64,000 bases of DNA. It comes from [Zimmermannella] faecalis ATCC 13722 (lineage in GTDB: Bacteria; Actinomycetota; Actinomycetes; Actinomycetales; Microbacteriaceae). Location of the stretch: NCBI RefSeq assembly GCF_000381765.1, contig NZ_KB907081.1, positions 1 through 64,000 of the forward strand. Reading direction: 5' to 3'. The position numbers and the translations under genes were made by a program. This document shows, in pieces, positions 42,231 through 53,095 of this stretch. Each line of letters starts with the position of its first letter. Positions within the stretch are counted from its first letter, which is position 1. Below the pieces are notes generated by a model. The model searched no databases and was not told the origin of the DNA. It worked only from the letters and a program-made list of their open reading frames with translations.

Positions 42231-43952
42231 GTGACCGAGACCGGAACCAATTTCGACGTCGTCGAGGCAAGTATCGCCGAACTCCGCGCCGCCCTCGAGG
42301 AGCGCCGCACGACGGCGGTCGACCTCGTCACGGCGTACCTCGCGCGCATCGACGCGTACGACTGCCCCGACACCGAGACCCGCCTCAACTCGGTCATCGT
42401 GCGCAACCCCGACGCGCTCGCCGAGGCCCGCGCATCCGACGCCCGCCGCGAGCGCGGCGAGACGCTCGGCCCGCTCGACGGCATCCCCTACACCGCGAAA
42501 GACAGCTACATGGCGCGCGGCCTGACGGTCGCGGCGGGCTCCCCCGCGTTCCGCGACCTCGTCGCCCAGCGCGACGCCTTCACAATCGAGCGCCTGCGCG
42601 CCGGCGGCGCCGTGCTCATCGGGCTCACGAACATGCCACCGATGGCGAACGGGGGCATGCAGCGTGGCGAGTACGGCCGCGCCGAGAGCCCCTACGACGC
42701 CGCCTGGCTCACCTCGGCCTTCGGGTCGGGCTCGTCGAACGGCTCCGGCACCGCGACGGCCGCGTCGTTCGCGGCGTTCGGCCTCGCCGAGGAGTCGTGG
42801 TCGTCGGGCCGCGCGCCGGCCTCGAACAACGCCCTGTGCGCGTACACGCCCTCGCGCGGCGTCATCTCAATGCGCGGCAACTGGCCGCTCGTGCCGACGA
42901 TGGACGTCGCGGTGCCACACACGCGCTCGATGGCCGACCTGCTCGAGGTGCTCGACGTCGTCGTCGCCGACGACGCGACGGCGCGCGGCGACTTCTGGCG
43001 CGTGCAGCCGTGGGTCGAGATCCCGAAGGCGAGCGAGGTGCGGCCCGAGTCGTACCCGGCGCTCGCCGAGTCGGCGTCGTTGCAGGGCAAGCGCTTCGGC
43101 GTGCCGCGCATGTACATCAACGCTGACGAGGCGGCTGGCACCGGCGACCAGCCGCGCTTCGGCGGGCCGACCGGCACGCGCATCCACACCCGCGACTCTG
43201 TGCTCGACCTCTGGCGCGCCGCCCGCGCCGATCTCGAGGCCGCCGGCGCCGAGGTCGTCGAGGTCGACTTCCCCGTCGTCTCGAACTACGAGGGCGACCG
43301 GCCGGGCGCGCCGACGATCGCGACCCGGGGCATCCTTCCCGACGGGTATCTCGACCACGAGATTCTCGAGCTGTCGCTGTGGTCGTGGCACGACTTCCTC
43401 GACGCGAACGGCGACCCGCATTTGCGGCGCCTCGCCGACGCCGAGGAAGACCTGATCTTCCCGCACCCCGCCGGCGCGCTGCCCGACCGCTACGGCGAAC
43501 TCGACTTCGACATTCGCCGCTACGTCTGGTTCGCGCGCGAGCACGGGGTGCCCGATCTTGCCGAGATTCCGACGATCGCCGAGGGCGTGCGGGGGCTCGA
43601 GGAGACCCGGCGGGTCGACTTCGAGGAGTGGCTCCGTGACCTCGGGCTCGACGCCGTCGTGTTCCCCGCGGTCGCCGACGTCGCGCCCGCCGACATGGAC
43701 GTGAACCCGGCCTCGGCCGACCTCGGCTGGCGCAACGGCGTGTGGGTCGCCAACGGCAACCTCGTGCCGCGCCACCTCGGGATCCCGACCGTGACGGTAC
43801 CGATGGGCGCGATGGCCGACATCGGGATGCCCGTCGGCCTCACGTTCGCGGGCGCAGCCTACGACGACAGCGCGCTGCTGCGCCTCGGCGCCGCGTTCGA
43901 ATCGCTCCGGCCCCGCCGAACGGTGCCTGGACGTACGCCGCCGCTCGCGTAG
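42231..43952 (+). CDS. Amidase-signature-family hydrolase, divergent active-site loop
   Basis: 573 residues. The amidase-signature fold is recognisable: catalytic Lys in PYTAKDSYMARG, the first Ser in the Gly/Ser loop FGSGSSNGSGTATAASFAAF. The nucleophile loop, normally GTDTGGSIR, is here EESWSSGRAPASNNAL (about 187-202), so the TGGS core is replaced while a Ser remains at the expected place. It is far from GatA. The operator shared with agmatine deiminase suggests a role in amide or carbamoyl-nitrogen release, perhaps on a product of the agmatine pathway (inference). GTG 42231 is set by CAGGAGG. No partner gene follows; it converges on the permease. Confidence 0.88.
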   Translation: MTETGTNFDVVEASIAELRAALEERRTTAVDLVTAYLARIDAYDCPDTETRLNSVIVRNPDALAEARASDARRERGETLGPLDGIPYTAKDSYMARGLTVAAGSPAFRDLVAQRDAFTIERLRAGGAVLIGLTNMPPMANGGMQRGEYGRAESPYDAAWLTSAFGSGSSNGSGTATAASFAAFGLAEESWSSGRAPASNNALCAYTPSRGVISMRGNWPLVPTMDVAVPHTRSMADLLEVLDVVVADDATARGDFWRVQPWVEIPKASEVRPESYPALAESASLQGKRFGVPRMYINADEAAGTGDQPRFGGPTGTRIHTRDSVLDLWRAARADLEAAGAEVVEVDFPVVSNYEGDRPGAPTIATRGILPDGYLDHEILELSLWSWHDFLDANGDPHLRRLADAEEDLIFPHPAGALPDRYGELDFDIRRYVWFAREHGVPDLAEIPTIAEGVRGLEETRRVDFEEWLRDLGLDAVVFPAVADVAPADMDVNPASADLGWRNGVWVANGNLVPRHLGIPTVTVPMGAMADIGMPVGLTFAGAAYDDSALLRLGAAFESLRPRRTVPGRTPPLA

Positions 43953-45236
43953 TTAGTGGGCCGCCCGGGCCGTGTCCTCGCCCGGGTCGGTGCCGGTGAG
44001 CTTGCCGAGGTGGTGCATGAGGTGGAAGATCACGAGCGCCGCGATCGTGCCGAGCGCGATGCCGTTGAAGATGACGCCGTCGAAGTCCCACGTGACGTTC
44101 GCGATGCCGACGACGAGCGCGACGCCCGCCGTCATCTGGTTCTTCGGCTTCGCGAAGTCGACCCGCGCATCCACCCACATGCGAATACCGACGATGCCGA
44201 TGAGGCCGTAGAGCACGAACGTGACGCCGCCGAGCACCCCCGCGGGAATCGAGAAGATGAGCTCGCCCACCTTCGGGCTCATCGCGAGCAGCACCGCCGC
44301 GATGCCCGCGACCCAGTACGCCGCCGTCGAGTAGACGCGCGTGGCGCTCATCACGCCGATGTTCTCGCCGTACGTCGTCGTGGGCGAGCCGCCGAACGTC
44401 GCCGAGATCGCGGTGGCGATGCCGTCGGAGGCGAGCGTGCGCCCCACCATCGGGTTGAGGTCGCGCCCCGTCATCTGCCCGACCGAGGTGACGTGGCCGA
44501 CGTTCTCGGCGATGAGCACGAGAATCACTGGGAGGAACATCGGCAGCACCGAGAGGTCGAACTCGGGGCCATGAAACTGCGGCAGGCCCAACCAGTCGGC
44601 GTCGGCGACGCGCTCGAAGTCGACCTCGCCGCGTACGACGGCGAACACGTAGCCGACGACGACGCCGAGCAGCACCGAAACCCGCCCGAGGATGCCGCGG
44701 AACAGCGCCGTGCAGAGCACGACCGCGAACAGGGTGACGACCGCGGTGAGCGTCGACTGCTGGAAGTTCTCGTAGGCCGTCGGCGCGAGGTTAAACCCGA
44801 TGAGCGCGACGATCGAGCCCATGACGACGGGCGGCATGAGCGCGGTGATCCAGCGCGTGCCGACGAACTGCACGAGCAGCCCGATGAGGGCGAGCAGGAT
44901 GCCCGTGAGCAGCACGCCGCCGAGCGCGACGCCCATGTTGTGCGCGCCCGTCGCCGCCATGATCGGCGCGATGAACGCGAAGCTCGACCCGAGGTAGCTC
45001 GGCACGCGGTTCTGTGTGATCACGAGGAACAGCAGCGTGCCGATGCCCGAAAACAGCAGCGTCGTCGACGGCGGGAATCCTGTGAGGAGCGGCACGAGGA
45101 ACGTCGCGCCGAACATCGCGATGACGTGCTGCGCGCCGATGCCGATCGTCACCGGCCACGACAGGCGCTCGTCGGGGGCGACGACCGCACCCGGCCGCAC
45201 CGTTCGACCGTTCCCGTGCAGTTTCCACCCGAACAT
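43953..45236 (-). CDS. uraA: NCS2-family uracil/xanthine permease
   Basis: 427-residue nucleobase:proton symporter with about 14 hydrophobic segments. The N-terminus WPVTIGIGAQHVIAMFGATF is typical of UraA-type members. The substrate-site region near NVGHVTSVGQMTGRDLNPMV includes the conserved Glu of the family. GGSPTTTYGENIGVMSATRV is the other hallmark segment. Uracil is more likely than xanthine, but this is not certain. ATG 45236 (MFGWKLHGNG) follows GGGGAGCGG. The leader 45237-45319 includes a small CTGTC-CCCT-GACAG hairpin (45274-45287). Confidence 0.9.
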   Translation of the reverse strand: MFGWKLHGNGRTVRPGAVVAPDERLSWPVTIGIGAQHVIAMFGATFLVPLLTGFPPSTTLLFSGIGTLLFLVITQNRVPSYLGSSFAFIAPIMAATGAHNMGVALGGVLLTGILLALIGLLVQFVGTRWITALMPPVVMGSIVALIGFNLAPTAYENFQQSTLTAVVTLFAVVLCTALFRGILGRVSVLLGVVVGYVFAVVRGEVDFERVADADWLGLPQFHGPEFDLSVLPMFLPVILVLIAENVGHVTSVGQMTGRDLNPMVGRTLASDGIATAISATFGGSPTTTYGENIGVMSATRVYSTAAYWVAGIAAVLLAMSPKVGELIFSIPAGVLGGVTFVLYGLIGIVGIRMWVDARVDFAKPKNQMTAGVALVVGIANVTWDFDGVIFNGIALGTIAALVIFHLMHHLGKLTGTDPGEDTARAAH

Positions 45237-45319
45237 CCGCTCCCCTGTCTTCTTGAGTTCTGTCTTTCCGGCGCTGTCCCCTGACAGAGTGCCCCAACAA
45301 TTCTGCCCGCAACTCTCCC

Positions 45320-45379
45320 GTTGAGTGGTCTCAAGTTGCTGTTCTGAGCGCTCAGAACAGCAACTTGAGACCACTCAAC
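45320..45379. repeat. Perfect 60-bp loopless palindrome
   Basis: Positions 45320-45349 are the exact reverse complement of 45350-45379 with no spacer, the centre being GAGC/GCTC. It starts at the cysteine desulfurase stop codon (45375-45377 lies in one arm) and ends 83 bp before the permease start. It is far less GC-rich than its surroundings. It may act as a terminator for the desulfurase gene, but no T-run follows. Each arm also holds a nested TTGAG-TGGT-CTCAA repeat. Confidence 0.97.
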
Positions 45380-46610
45380 TGGTGTGAGGAGGTGTGGATG
45401 TGGGGGCGGCGGCGGATGCGCGGGCACGGTTTGAGAGGCCGGCGCGGCGGGCGGTGGCGTAGGCCTCGGGGAGCGCCGCGACGAGGGCAGCGACGTCGTC
45501 GCGCGTCGTGTCCCAGCCGAGGGTGAAGCGCAGCGCCCCGCGGGCGGTCGCCTCGTCGTCGCCCATCGCGAGCAGCACATGGCTCGGCTCGGGGATGCCT
45601 GCCTGGCACGCCGAGCCGGTCGAGGCCGACAGTTGCGCCATGTCGAGGAGGAACAGCAGCGAGTCGCCCTGCGCGCCCGGGAAGGTGAAGTGCGCGTTGT
45701 TCGCGAGGCGGCCGTCCGGCTCGTCCTGCGGATCGGCGCCGCGCAGGCGCGCCTCGGGAATCGCGTTGCGCACCTCCGCGATGAGTTCGTCGCGAAGCGC
45801 GGCGAGCCGGGCGCGTTCGTCGGGCGCGCACGCCGCCTCGAGCGCCGCCGCAAACGCCGCCGCGCCCGCGACATCCTGCGTACCGCTGCGCAACCCGCGC
45901 TGCTGACCGCCGCCATGCACGAGCGCCTCGAGCTGCGCATCCCGCGACACCGCGAGCGCGCCGACCCCGACGGGCCCGCCGACCTTGTGCGCCGACACGC
46001 TCACCGCTTGCACGCCCCAGCCGCGCAGGTCGACGTCGACGTGGCCGAGCGACGCGACGGCGTCGACGTGCACCGGGACGCCGTAGCGGCGCCCGAGTGC
46101 CCCGACCTCGGCGACCGGCTGCAGGGTGCCGACCTCGTTGTTCGCGTGGAGGAGCGAAATGACGGCGATGCGCTCGGCGTCGTCGGCGAGCATCCGCTCA
46201 AGGGCCCCGGGGTCGATGCGGCCGAGCTCGTCGACGGGCACGAACTCCACCTCGGCGCCCTGGTGCGCGACGAGCCACTCGACCGCGTCGAGGGTCGCGT
46301 GGTGTTCGGCGCGGGTGGTGAGGATGCGCGGCCGGGCCGGCGCGGCCGGGTGCGGGTTGCGGGCCCACCAAAATCCCTTGATGGCGAGGTTGATCGACTC
46401 GGTGCCGCCGGAGGTCAGCACGACCTCGATCGCCTGCGCGCCGAGGTTCCGGGCGAGGCGCTCGCGCGCCGATTCGAGCGCGGCCCGGGCGACCTGACCG
46501 TGCGCGTGAATCGATGCCGGATTCCCGACGCGCGCGTGTTCGCGGAGCCACGCGTCCCTCGCCTCGGGGCGAATCGGCGTGGTCGCGGCGTGATCGAGAT
46601 AGATCGGCAT
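45375..46610 (-). CDS. Cysteine desulfurase (NifS/IscS family)
   Basis: 411-residue PLP enzyme releasing sulfur from cysteine as a protein persulfide, for Fe-S clusters and tRNA thiolation. The family N-terminus IYLDHAATTPIRPEA is intact. The PLP lysine is near 208 in VSVSAHKVGGPVGVGAL, and the persulfide cysteine near 335 in STGSACQAGIPEPSHVL, a short-loop form as in IscS/NifS group I. ATG 46610 is set by TACAAT 6 nt upstream. MnmA at 39057 is a probable acceptor. It is head-to-head with the second glgX, 25 bp apart. Confidence 0.95.
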   Translation of the reverse strand: MPIYLDHAATTPIRPEARDAWLREHARVGNPASIHAHGQVARAALESARERLARNLGAQAIEVVLTSGGTESINLAIKGFWWARNPHPAAPARPRILTTRAEHHATLDAVEWLVAHQGAEVEFVPVDELGRIDPGALERMLADDAERIAVISLLHANNEVGTLQPVAEVGALGRRYGVPVHVDAVASLGHVDVDLRGWGVQAVSVSAHKVGGPVGVGALAVSRDAQLEALVHGGGQQRGLRSGTQDVAGAAAFAAALEAACAPDERARLAALRDELIAEVRNAIPEARLRGADPQDEPDGRLANNAHFTFPGAQGDSLLFLLDMAQLSASTGSACQAGIPEPSHVLLAMGDDEATARGALRFTLGWDTTRDDVAALVAALPEAYATARRAGLSNRARASAAAPTSTPPHTS

Positions 46611-46616
46611 GCATCG

Positions 46617-46626
46617 ATTGTAAAAT
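46617..46626. promoter_or_regulatory. Overlapping divergent -10 elements, cysteine desulfurase and glgX copy 2
   Basis: Minus: TACAAT (46617-46622), 6 nt before ATG 46610. Plus: TAAAAT (46621-46626), 9 nt before ATG 46636. The two hexamers share two base pairs, so the promoters should exclude each other. Confidence 0.65.
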
Positions 46627-46635
46627 CGGGCCCCT

Positions 46636-48738
46636 ATGCAGGCGTACGACCTCCCGCAATTCGGCATCACGCCCGGCCACGACGACGGCACGACCGCGTC
46701 GGAGGCCGCGCCCGCGACCCTCCGCGTCTGGTCGCACCACGCGACCGCCATGCACCTCGTGCTCGTCGATGCCATGGGGGCGGTGCAGGCGCAGCTGCCG
46801 ATGCAGCGCGACGGCGACGTCTGGCAGGTGTCGACCGACCGGCTCGTGCCCGGGCAGCGCTACGCGCTCTCGGTCGCGGGCCCGAGCGGCGGGGTGCACC
46901 GCTTCGATCCCGACCGGTACGTGCTCGACCCGTACGCGCGCCACGTCGAGCAGCTCGGCGACCCGGGCGACGCGCGCTGGGTCGGCGTCGTCGTCGCACC
47001 CGACGACGCCCCGCGCACCGAGAAGCCCGCGACCCCGAATCACGACTCGATCATTTACGAGCTCCACGTGAAGGGCTTCACGAAGCGCGCCGAGTTTTTA
47101 CCCGAGGAGGTGCGGGGCACGTACGCCGGCCTCGCGCATCCGAACATCATCGCCCACCTGCGCCGCCTCGGCATCACCGCCGTCGAGCTCCTGCCCGTGC
47201 AGGCCTTCGCGAGCGAGGGACACCTGCGCCGCGCCGGTACAACGAACTACTGGGGCTACAACACACTCGGGTTCTTCGCCCCGCACGCCGACTACGCGAC
47301 CGCGGCGGCTCGCGCCGCAGGGCCCGAGGCGGTCGCCCGCGAGTTCCGCGACATGGTGGATGCGCTGCACGAGGCGGGCATCGAGGTGCTGCTCGACGTG
47401 GTCTACAACCACACCGCTGACGAGGGCGACACGGGCGAGCCCGTGCTGTTCGCAGGCATCGACCGCGCGAGCTATTACCGTCACCTCGGCGGCGATGAGC
47501 TGCTCGACGTGACGGGCTGCGGCAACTCGGTCGACACGAACCTCCCCGCCGCGCAGCGCCTCGTGCTCGACTCGCTGCGGTACTGGGCGACCGAGTTTGG
47601 GGTCGACGGGTTCCGCTTTGACCTCGCGGTGACCCTCGGGCGGGGCGACGACCAGTCGTTCAGCGGCGAGCATCCGCTGTTGCGGGCGATCACGGCTGAC
47701 CCCGTGCTGCGCGAAACGAAGCTCATCGCCGAGCCGTGGGATGTCGGCACGGGCGGCTGGCAGACCGGCAATTTCCCGGGCGACGAGGAGTTCAGCTGGG
47801 GCGAGTGGAACGACGAGTACCGCGACCGCGTGCGCAGCTTCTGGGTGCACAGCTTCGCGCAGGCGCGCATCACCGGGCAGCACCGACAGGGCCTCGGCGA
47901 ACTCTCGACCGCGATCGCGGGGTCGTCCGACCGCTTCAACGACGCCCGCGGCCCGCTCGCCTCGGTGAACTTCGTGACCGCGCACGACGGCTTCACGCTG
48001 CGCGATCTCGTGAGCTACAACGTCAAGCACAACCTGCTCAACGGGGAGCTCGGCCGCGACGGCACGAACGACAACCGCTCGTTCAACTTCGGCCGCGAGG
48101 GCGAGAGTGAGGATCCGCTCGTCGAGCGCAGCCGCCACCTCGCGATGCGCAACCTGCTCGGCACACTGCTCACGTCGGCGGGGGTGCCGATGCTCGTCGC
48201 GGGCGACGAGTTCGGGCGCACGCAGCACGGCAATAACAACCCGTACAACCAAGACAACGCGGAGTTCGGGTGGGTCGACTGGGATCTCACGAACGCGCAG
48301 GAGGCGCTCATTCGCCACGTGCGCCGCCTCACGTCGCTGCGACGCGCGCATCCGGCCCTGCGACCGCGCCGCTTCAACCACACGAACCACACGACCGAGC
48401 ACGCGGCCCGGCTCGACTGGTTCGACCCGCTCGGCGAGCCGATGCATGACTGGCAGTGGCACACGCCGTCACTGCGGTCGCTGCAGTACATCGCGTCGAC
48501 GAAGCTTCAGGACGACGGGCGCGACCGCGTGCTCGTCATGATCAACGGCGTTGAAGACCCGGCGCCGTTCCGGCTGCCGGATTTCGCGCGCGTCACCGGT
48601 TACCGGCTGCTCTGGGATTCGAGCGCCGATCACGTCGCCGAGATCGACTCCGACGCAATGCGCGTGCTCGCCCCGGGCTCGCGGCTTCGCGTCGCGGGGC
48701 CCTCGATGCGGGTGTTCGAGGCGATCACCGGCGTTTAG
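46636..48738 (+). CDS. glgX: Glycogen debranching enzyme GlgX (second copy)
   Basis: 700-residue GH13 isoamylase-type protein, paralogous to the 727-residue protein at 10899. Conserved regions: DVVYNHTADEG near 254, GFRFDLAVTL near 323, AEPWDVGTGGW near 365 and NFVTAHDGFTLRDLVSYN near 447. It differs by a shorter N-terminal carbohydrate-binding region and by IDRASYYRHLGGDELLDVTG between regions I and II. It lies before glgE and glgB, a glycogen-synthesis context. The chain-length preference versus the first copy is unknown. Confidence 0.95.
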   Translation: MQAYDLPQFGITPGHDDGTTASEAAPATLRVWSHHATAMHLVLVDAMGAVQAQLPMQRDGDVWQVSTDRLVPGQRYALSVAGPSGGVHRFDPDRYVLDPYARHVEQLGDPGDARWVGVVVAPDDAPRTEKPATPNHDSIIYELHVKGFTKRAEFLPEEVRGTYAGLAHPNIIAHLRRLGITAVELLPVQAFASEGHLRRAGTTNYWGYNTLGFFAPHADYATAAARAAGPEAVAREFRDMVDALHEAGIEVLLDVVYNHTADEGDTGEPVLFAGIDRASYYRHLGGDELLDVTGCGNSVDTNLPAAQRLVLDSLRYWATEFGVDGFRFDLAVTLGRGDDQSFSGEHPLLRAITADPVLRETKLIAEPWDVGTGGWQTGNFPGDEEFSWGEWNDEYRDRVRSFWVHSFAQARITGQHRQGLGELSTAIAGSSDRFNDARGPLASVNFVTAHDGFTLRDLVSYNVKHNLLNGELGRDGTNDNRSFNFGREGESEDPLVERSRHLAMRNLLGTLLTSAGVPMLVAGDEFGRTQHGNNNPYNQDNAEFGWVDWDLTNAQEALIRHVRRLTSLRRAHPALRPRRFNHTNHTTEHAARLDWFDPLGEPMHDWQWHTPSLRSLQYIASTKLQDDGRDRVLVMINGVEDPAPFRLPDFARVTGYRLLWDSSADHVAEIDSDAMRVLAPGSRLRVAGPSMRVFEAITGV

Positions 48739-48778
48739 CCCGCACGCTCGGCGAGTCCTGATTGCAATCGACCGGGTA

Positions 48779-48808
48779 CAGACAAGCTTCGACCAGGGTT
48801 GCTAGCGT
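48779..48808 (+). promoter_or_regulatory. Leaderless promoter of glgE
   Basis: CAGACA (48779-48784) and TAGCGT (48803-48808) are 18 nt apart; TAGCGT ends 7 nt before GTG 48816. This selects the GTG as start over an ATG at 48762, which lies upstream of the -35. Confidence 0.5.
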
Positions 48809-48815
48809 CAGAATC

Positions 48816-50852
48816 GTGGCAACGACAGCTGGCAGCAACGCGCACGACTCCCACGACTTCCCCGGCGGCTACACGCCCCGCTACGGGAGGATCCCGATCA
48901 TGCAGCTGCACCCGCAGCTCGATGACAACCGGTTCCCGACGCGCGCCTCGGCGGGCGAGGTGGTGCCGTTCCAGGCGGTCGCGTTCCGCGAGGGCCACGA
49001 CCGCATCGGCACCGAGCTCGTGCTCGTGAGCCCCGAGGGCGAAACGCACCGGGTTCGGATGCACGAGGGTCGCCCCGGCCTCGACGAGTGGGTCGCGACG
49101 GCGCAGCTCACGAGCGTCGGCACGTGGCGCTGGCACGTCGAGGCGTTCGGCGACGACTACGCGACCTGGCACCACAATGCCGAGATCAAGGTACCGGCCG
49201 GCATCGATGTCGACCTCATGCTCGAAGAGGGCGCGCGCGTGCTTGACCGCGCGGCGGCCGACCCCGCACTCTCGGCCGCCGAGCGCGACACGCTGCTCGG
49301 CGCCGCGATCGCTGCCCGCGAGACGTCGCGCCCGGCCGCCGCGCGTCTCGAGGCGGCGGTGGCGGATGCGGTGCTCGCGATCATCGACGCGCATCCCGTG
49401 CGCTCGCTCGTCACGGAGTCGGATGAGCGCGAGATCCGCGTCGAGCGGGAACGCGCCGGCTTCGGCGCCTGGTACGAACTGTTCCCCCGTTCCGAGGGCG
49501 CGCGCCGCAACCCCGACGGCAGCTGGCAGTCGGGCACGTTCCGCACCGCTGCCGCCCGCCTCTATGGCGTCGCGAAGATGGGCTTCGACGTCGTCTACCT
49601 CCCCCCGATTCACCCGATCGGCACGACGAACCGCAAGGGGCCCAACAACACGCTGAACGCGGGCCCGAACGACCCCGGCTCGCCGTGGGCAATCGGCGCG
49701 CCCGAGGGCGGGCACCGCGAGATTCACCCCGACCTCGGCACGGTCGCTGACTTCGAGGCGTTCGTGGCGCGCGCCGGCGAGCTCGGGCTCGAGGTCGCAC
49801 TCGACCTCGCGCTGCAGGCGACGCCCGACCACCCGTGGGTCAAGGCGCATCCCGAGTGGTTCACGACGCTCGCCGACGGCACGATCGCCTACGCCGAGAA
49901 CCCACCGAAGAAGTATCAGGACATCTACCCGATCAACTTCGACAACGACCGCGACGGCCTCTACCGCGAGGTGCTCGACATCGTCGAGTACTGGATCGGC
50001 CTCGGCGTGCACATCTTCCGCGTCGACAACCCGCACACGAAGCCGCTGCAGTTCTGGGAGTGGCTCATTCACGAGGTGAACGCGCGCCACCCCGAGGTGA
50101 TCTTCCTCGCCGAGGCGTTCACGCGGCCCGCCGTCATGCAGTCGCTCGCGAAGGCCGGGTTCCAGCAGTCGTACTCGTATTTCACGTGGCGCAACACGCG
50201 TGAGGAGCTCGAGGAGTTCCTCACCTCGATCTCGCACGACACGAGCCACTTCATGCGGCCGAACCTGTTCGTGAACACCCCAGACATCCTTACCGAGTAC
50301 CTGCAGCACGGCGGCCGCCCGGCATACGAAGCGCGGGCCGTGATCGCGGCCACCGCGAGCCCGAACTGGGGCGTGTACGCCGGCTACGAACTCGTCGAAA
50401 ACGAGGCGCGCCCTGGCTCCGAAGAGAACCTCGACAACGAAAAGTACGAGTACAAGGAGCGCGACTGGGAGGCGCACGAGGCCGACGGCACGTCGCTCGC
50501 GCCACTCATCACGCGCCTCAACGAGATTCGCCACGCGCATCCCGCCCTCGCGCAGCTGCGCAACCTCGAGCTGCACGATGCCGACTACGACCAGATCCTC
50601 ACGTTCTCGAAGCACCTCGAGGCCGCGCACTCGCCGACCGGTGCCGACGACACGATCATCGTCGTGGTCAACCTCGACACGACGAACACGAACATCGCGA
50701 ACGTGCACCTCGACCTCGAGAAGCTCGGCCTGCCCGCCGCGAGCGCGTTTGGCGTCGTCGATCTGCTGAGCGGCCAACGCTGGACCTGGCGCTCGTCGAA
50801 CTACGTGCGGCTCGCGCCCGGCCAGGCGCACGTGCTGCACCTGCAGTCGTAG
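48816..50852 (+). CDS. glgE: Maltose-1-phosphate maltosyltransferase
   Basis: 678-residue GH13_3 enzyme that transfers maltose from maltose-1-phosphate to alpha-1,4-glucans; length and order match GlgE. Motifs: VVYLPPIHPIGTTNRKGPNN near 258, FRVDNPHTKPLQFWEWL near 401 (nucleophile Asp) and FLAEAFTRP near 431 (acid Glu). The N-terminal beta-domain FPTRASAGEVVPFQAVAFRE is present. TreS and Pep2, the usual suppliers of maltose-1-phosphate, are not in this window; glgB follows after 44 nt. Start GTG 48816 (ATTAGSNAHDS) is chosen by the promoter hexamer 7 nt upstream. Confidence 0.95.
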   Translation: MATTAGSNAHDSHDFPGGYTPRYGRIPIMQLHPQLDDNRFPTRASAGEVVPFQAVAFREGHDRIGTELVLVSPEGETHRVRMHEGRPGLDEWVATAQLTSVGTWRWHVEAFGDDYATWHHNAEIKVPAGIDVDLMLEEGARVLDRAAADPALSAAERDTLLGAAIAARETSRPAAARLEAAVADAVLAIIDAHPVRSLVTESDEREIRVERERAGFGAWYELFPRSEGARRNPDGSWQSGTFRTAAARLYGVAKMGFDVVYLPPIHPIGTTNRKGPNNTLNAGPNDPGSPWAIGAPEGGHREIHPDLGTVADFEAFVARAGELGLEVALDLALQATPDHPWVKAHPEWFTTLADGTIAYAENPPKKYQDIYPINFDNDRDGLYREVLDIVEYWIGLGVHIFRVDNPHTKPLQFWEWLIHEVNARHPEVIFLAEAFTRPAVMQSLAKAGFQQSYSYFTWRNTREELEEFLTSISHDTSHFMRPNLFVNTPDILTEYLQHGGRPAYEARAVIAATASPNWGVYAGYELVENEARPGSEENLDNEKYEYKERDWEAHEADGTSLAPLITRLNEIRHAHPALAQLRNLELHDADYDQILTFSKHLEAAHSPTGADDTIIVVVNLDTTNTNIANVHLDLEKLGLPAASAFGVVDLLSGQRWTWRSSNYVRLAPGQAHVLHLQS

Positions 50853-50896
50853 CCGCGCGCATCCGCCCCGCCCACCACCGTCGATTGGCACATCTC

Positions 50897-53080
<2,184 letters not shown>

Positions 53081-53095
53081 GCGGTCGCCACGGAA

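Noticed and set aside
45274-45287. CTGTC-CCCT-GACAG hairpin in the permease leader as a riboswitch or attenuator
   Set aside because: Only five base pairs, no purine- or PyrR-type conserved sequence recognised.
45237-45374. N-terminal extension of the permease into the 60-bp palindrome
   Set aside because: The family start, a ribosome site and loss of membrane-protein character all favour ATG 45236.
46611-46775. N-terminal extension of the cysteine desulfurase
   Set aside because: It would run through glgX coding sequence; IYLDHAATT is the normal family start and TACAAT marks ATG 46610.
48735-50891. 718-codon open frame on the minus strand opposite glgE
   Set aside because: Antisense to a complete glgE with all catalytic motifs; composition is that of a shadow.
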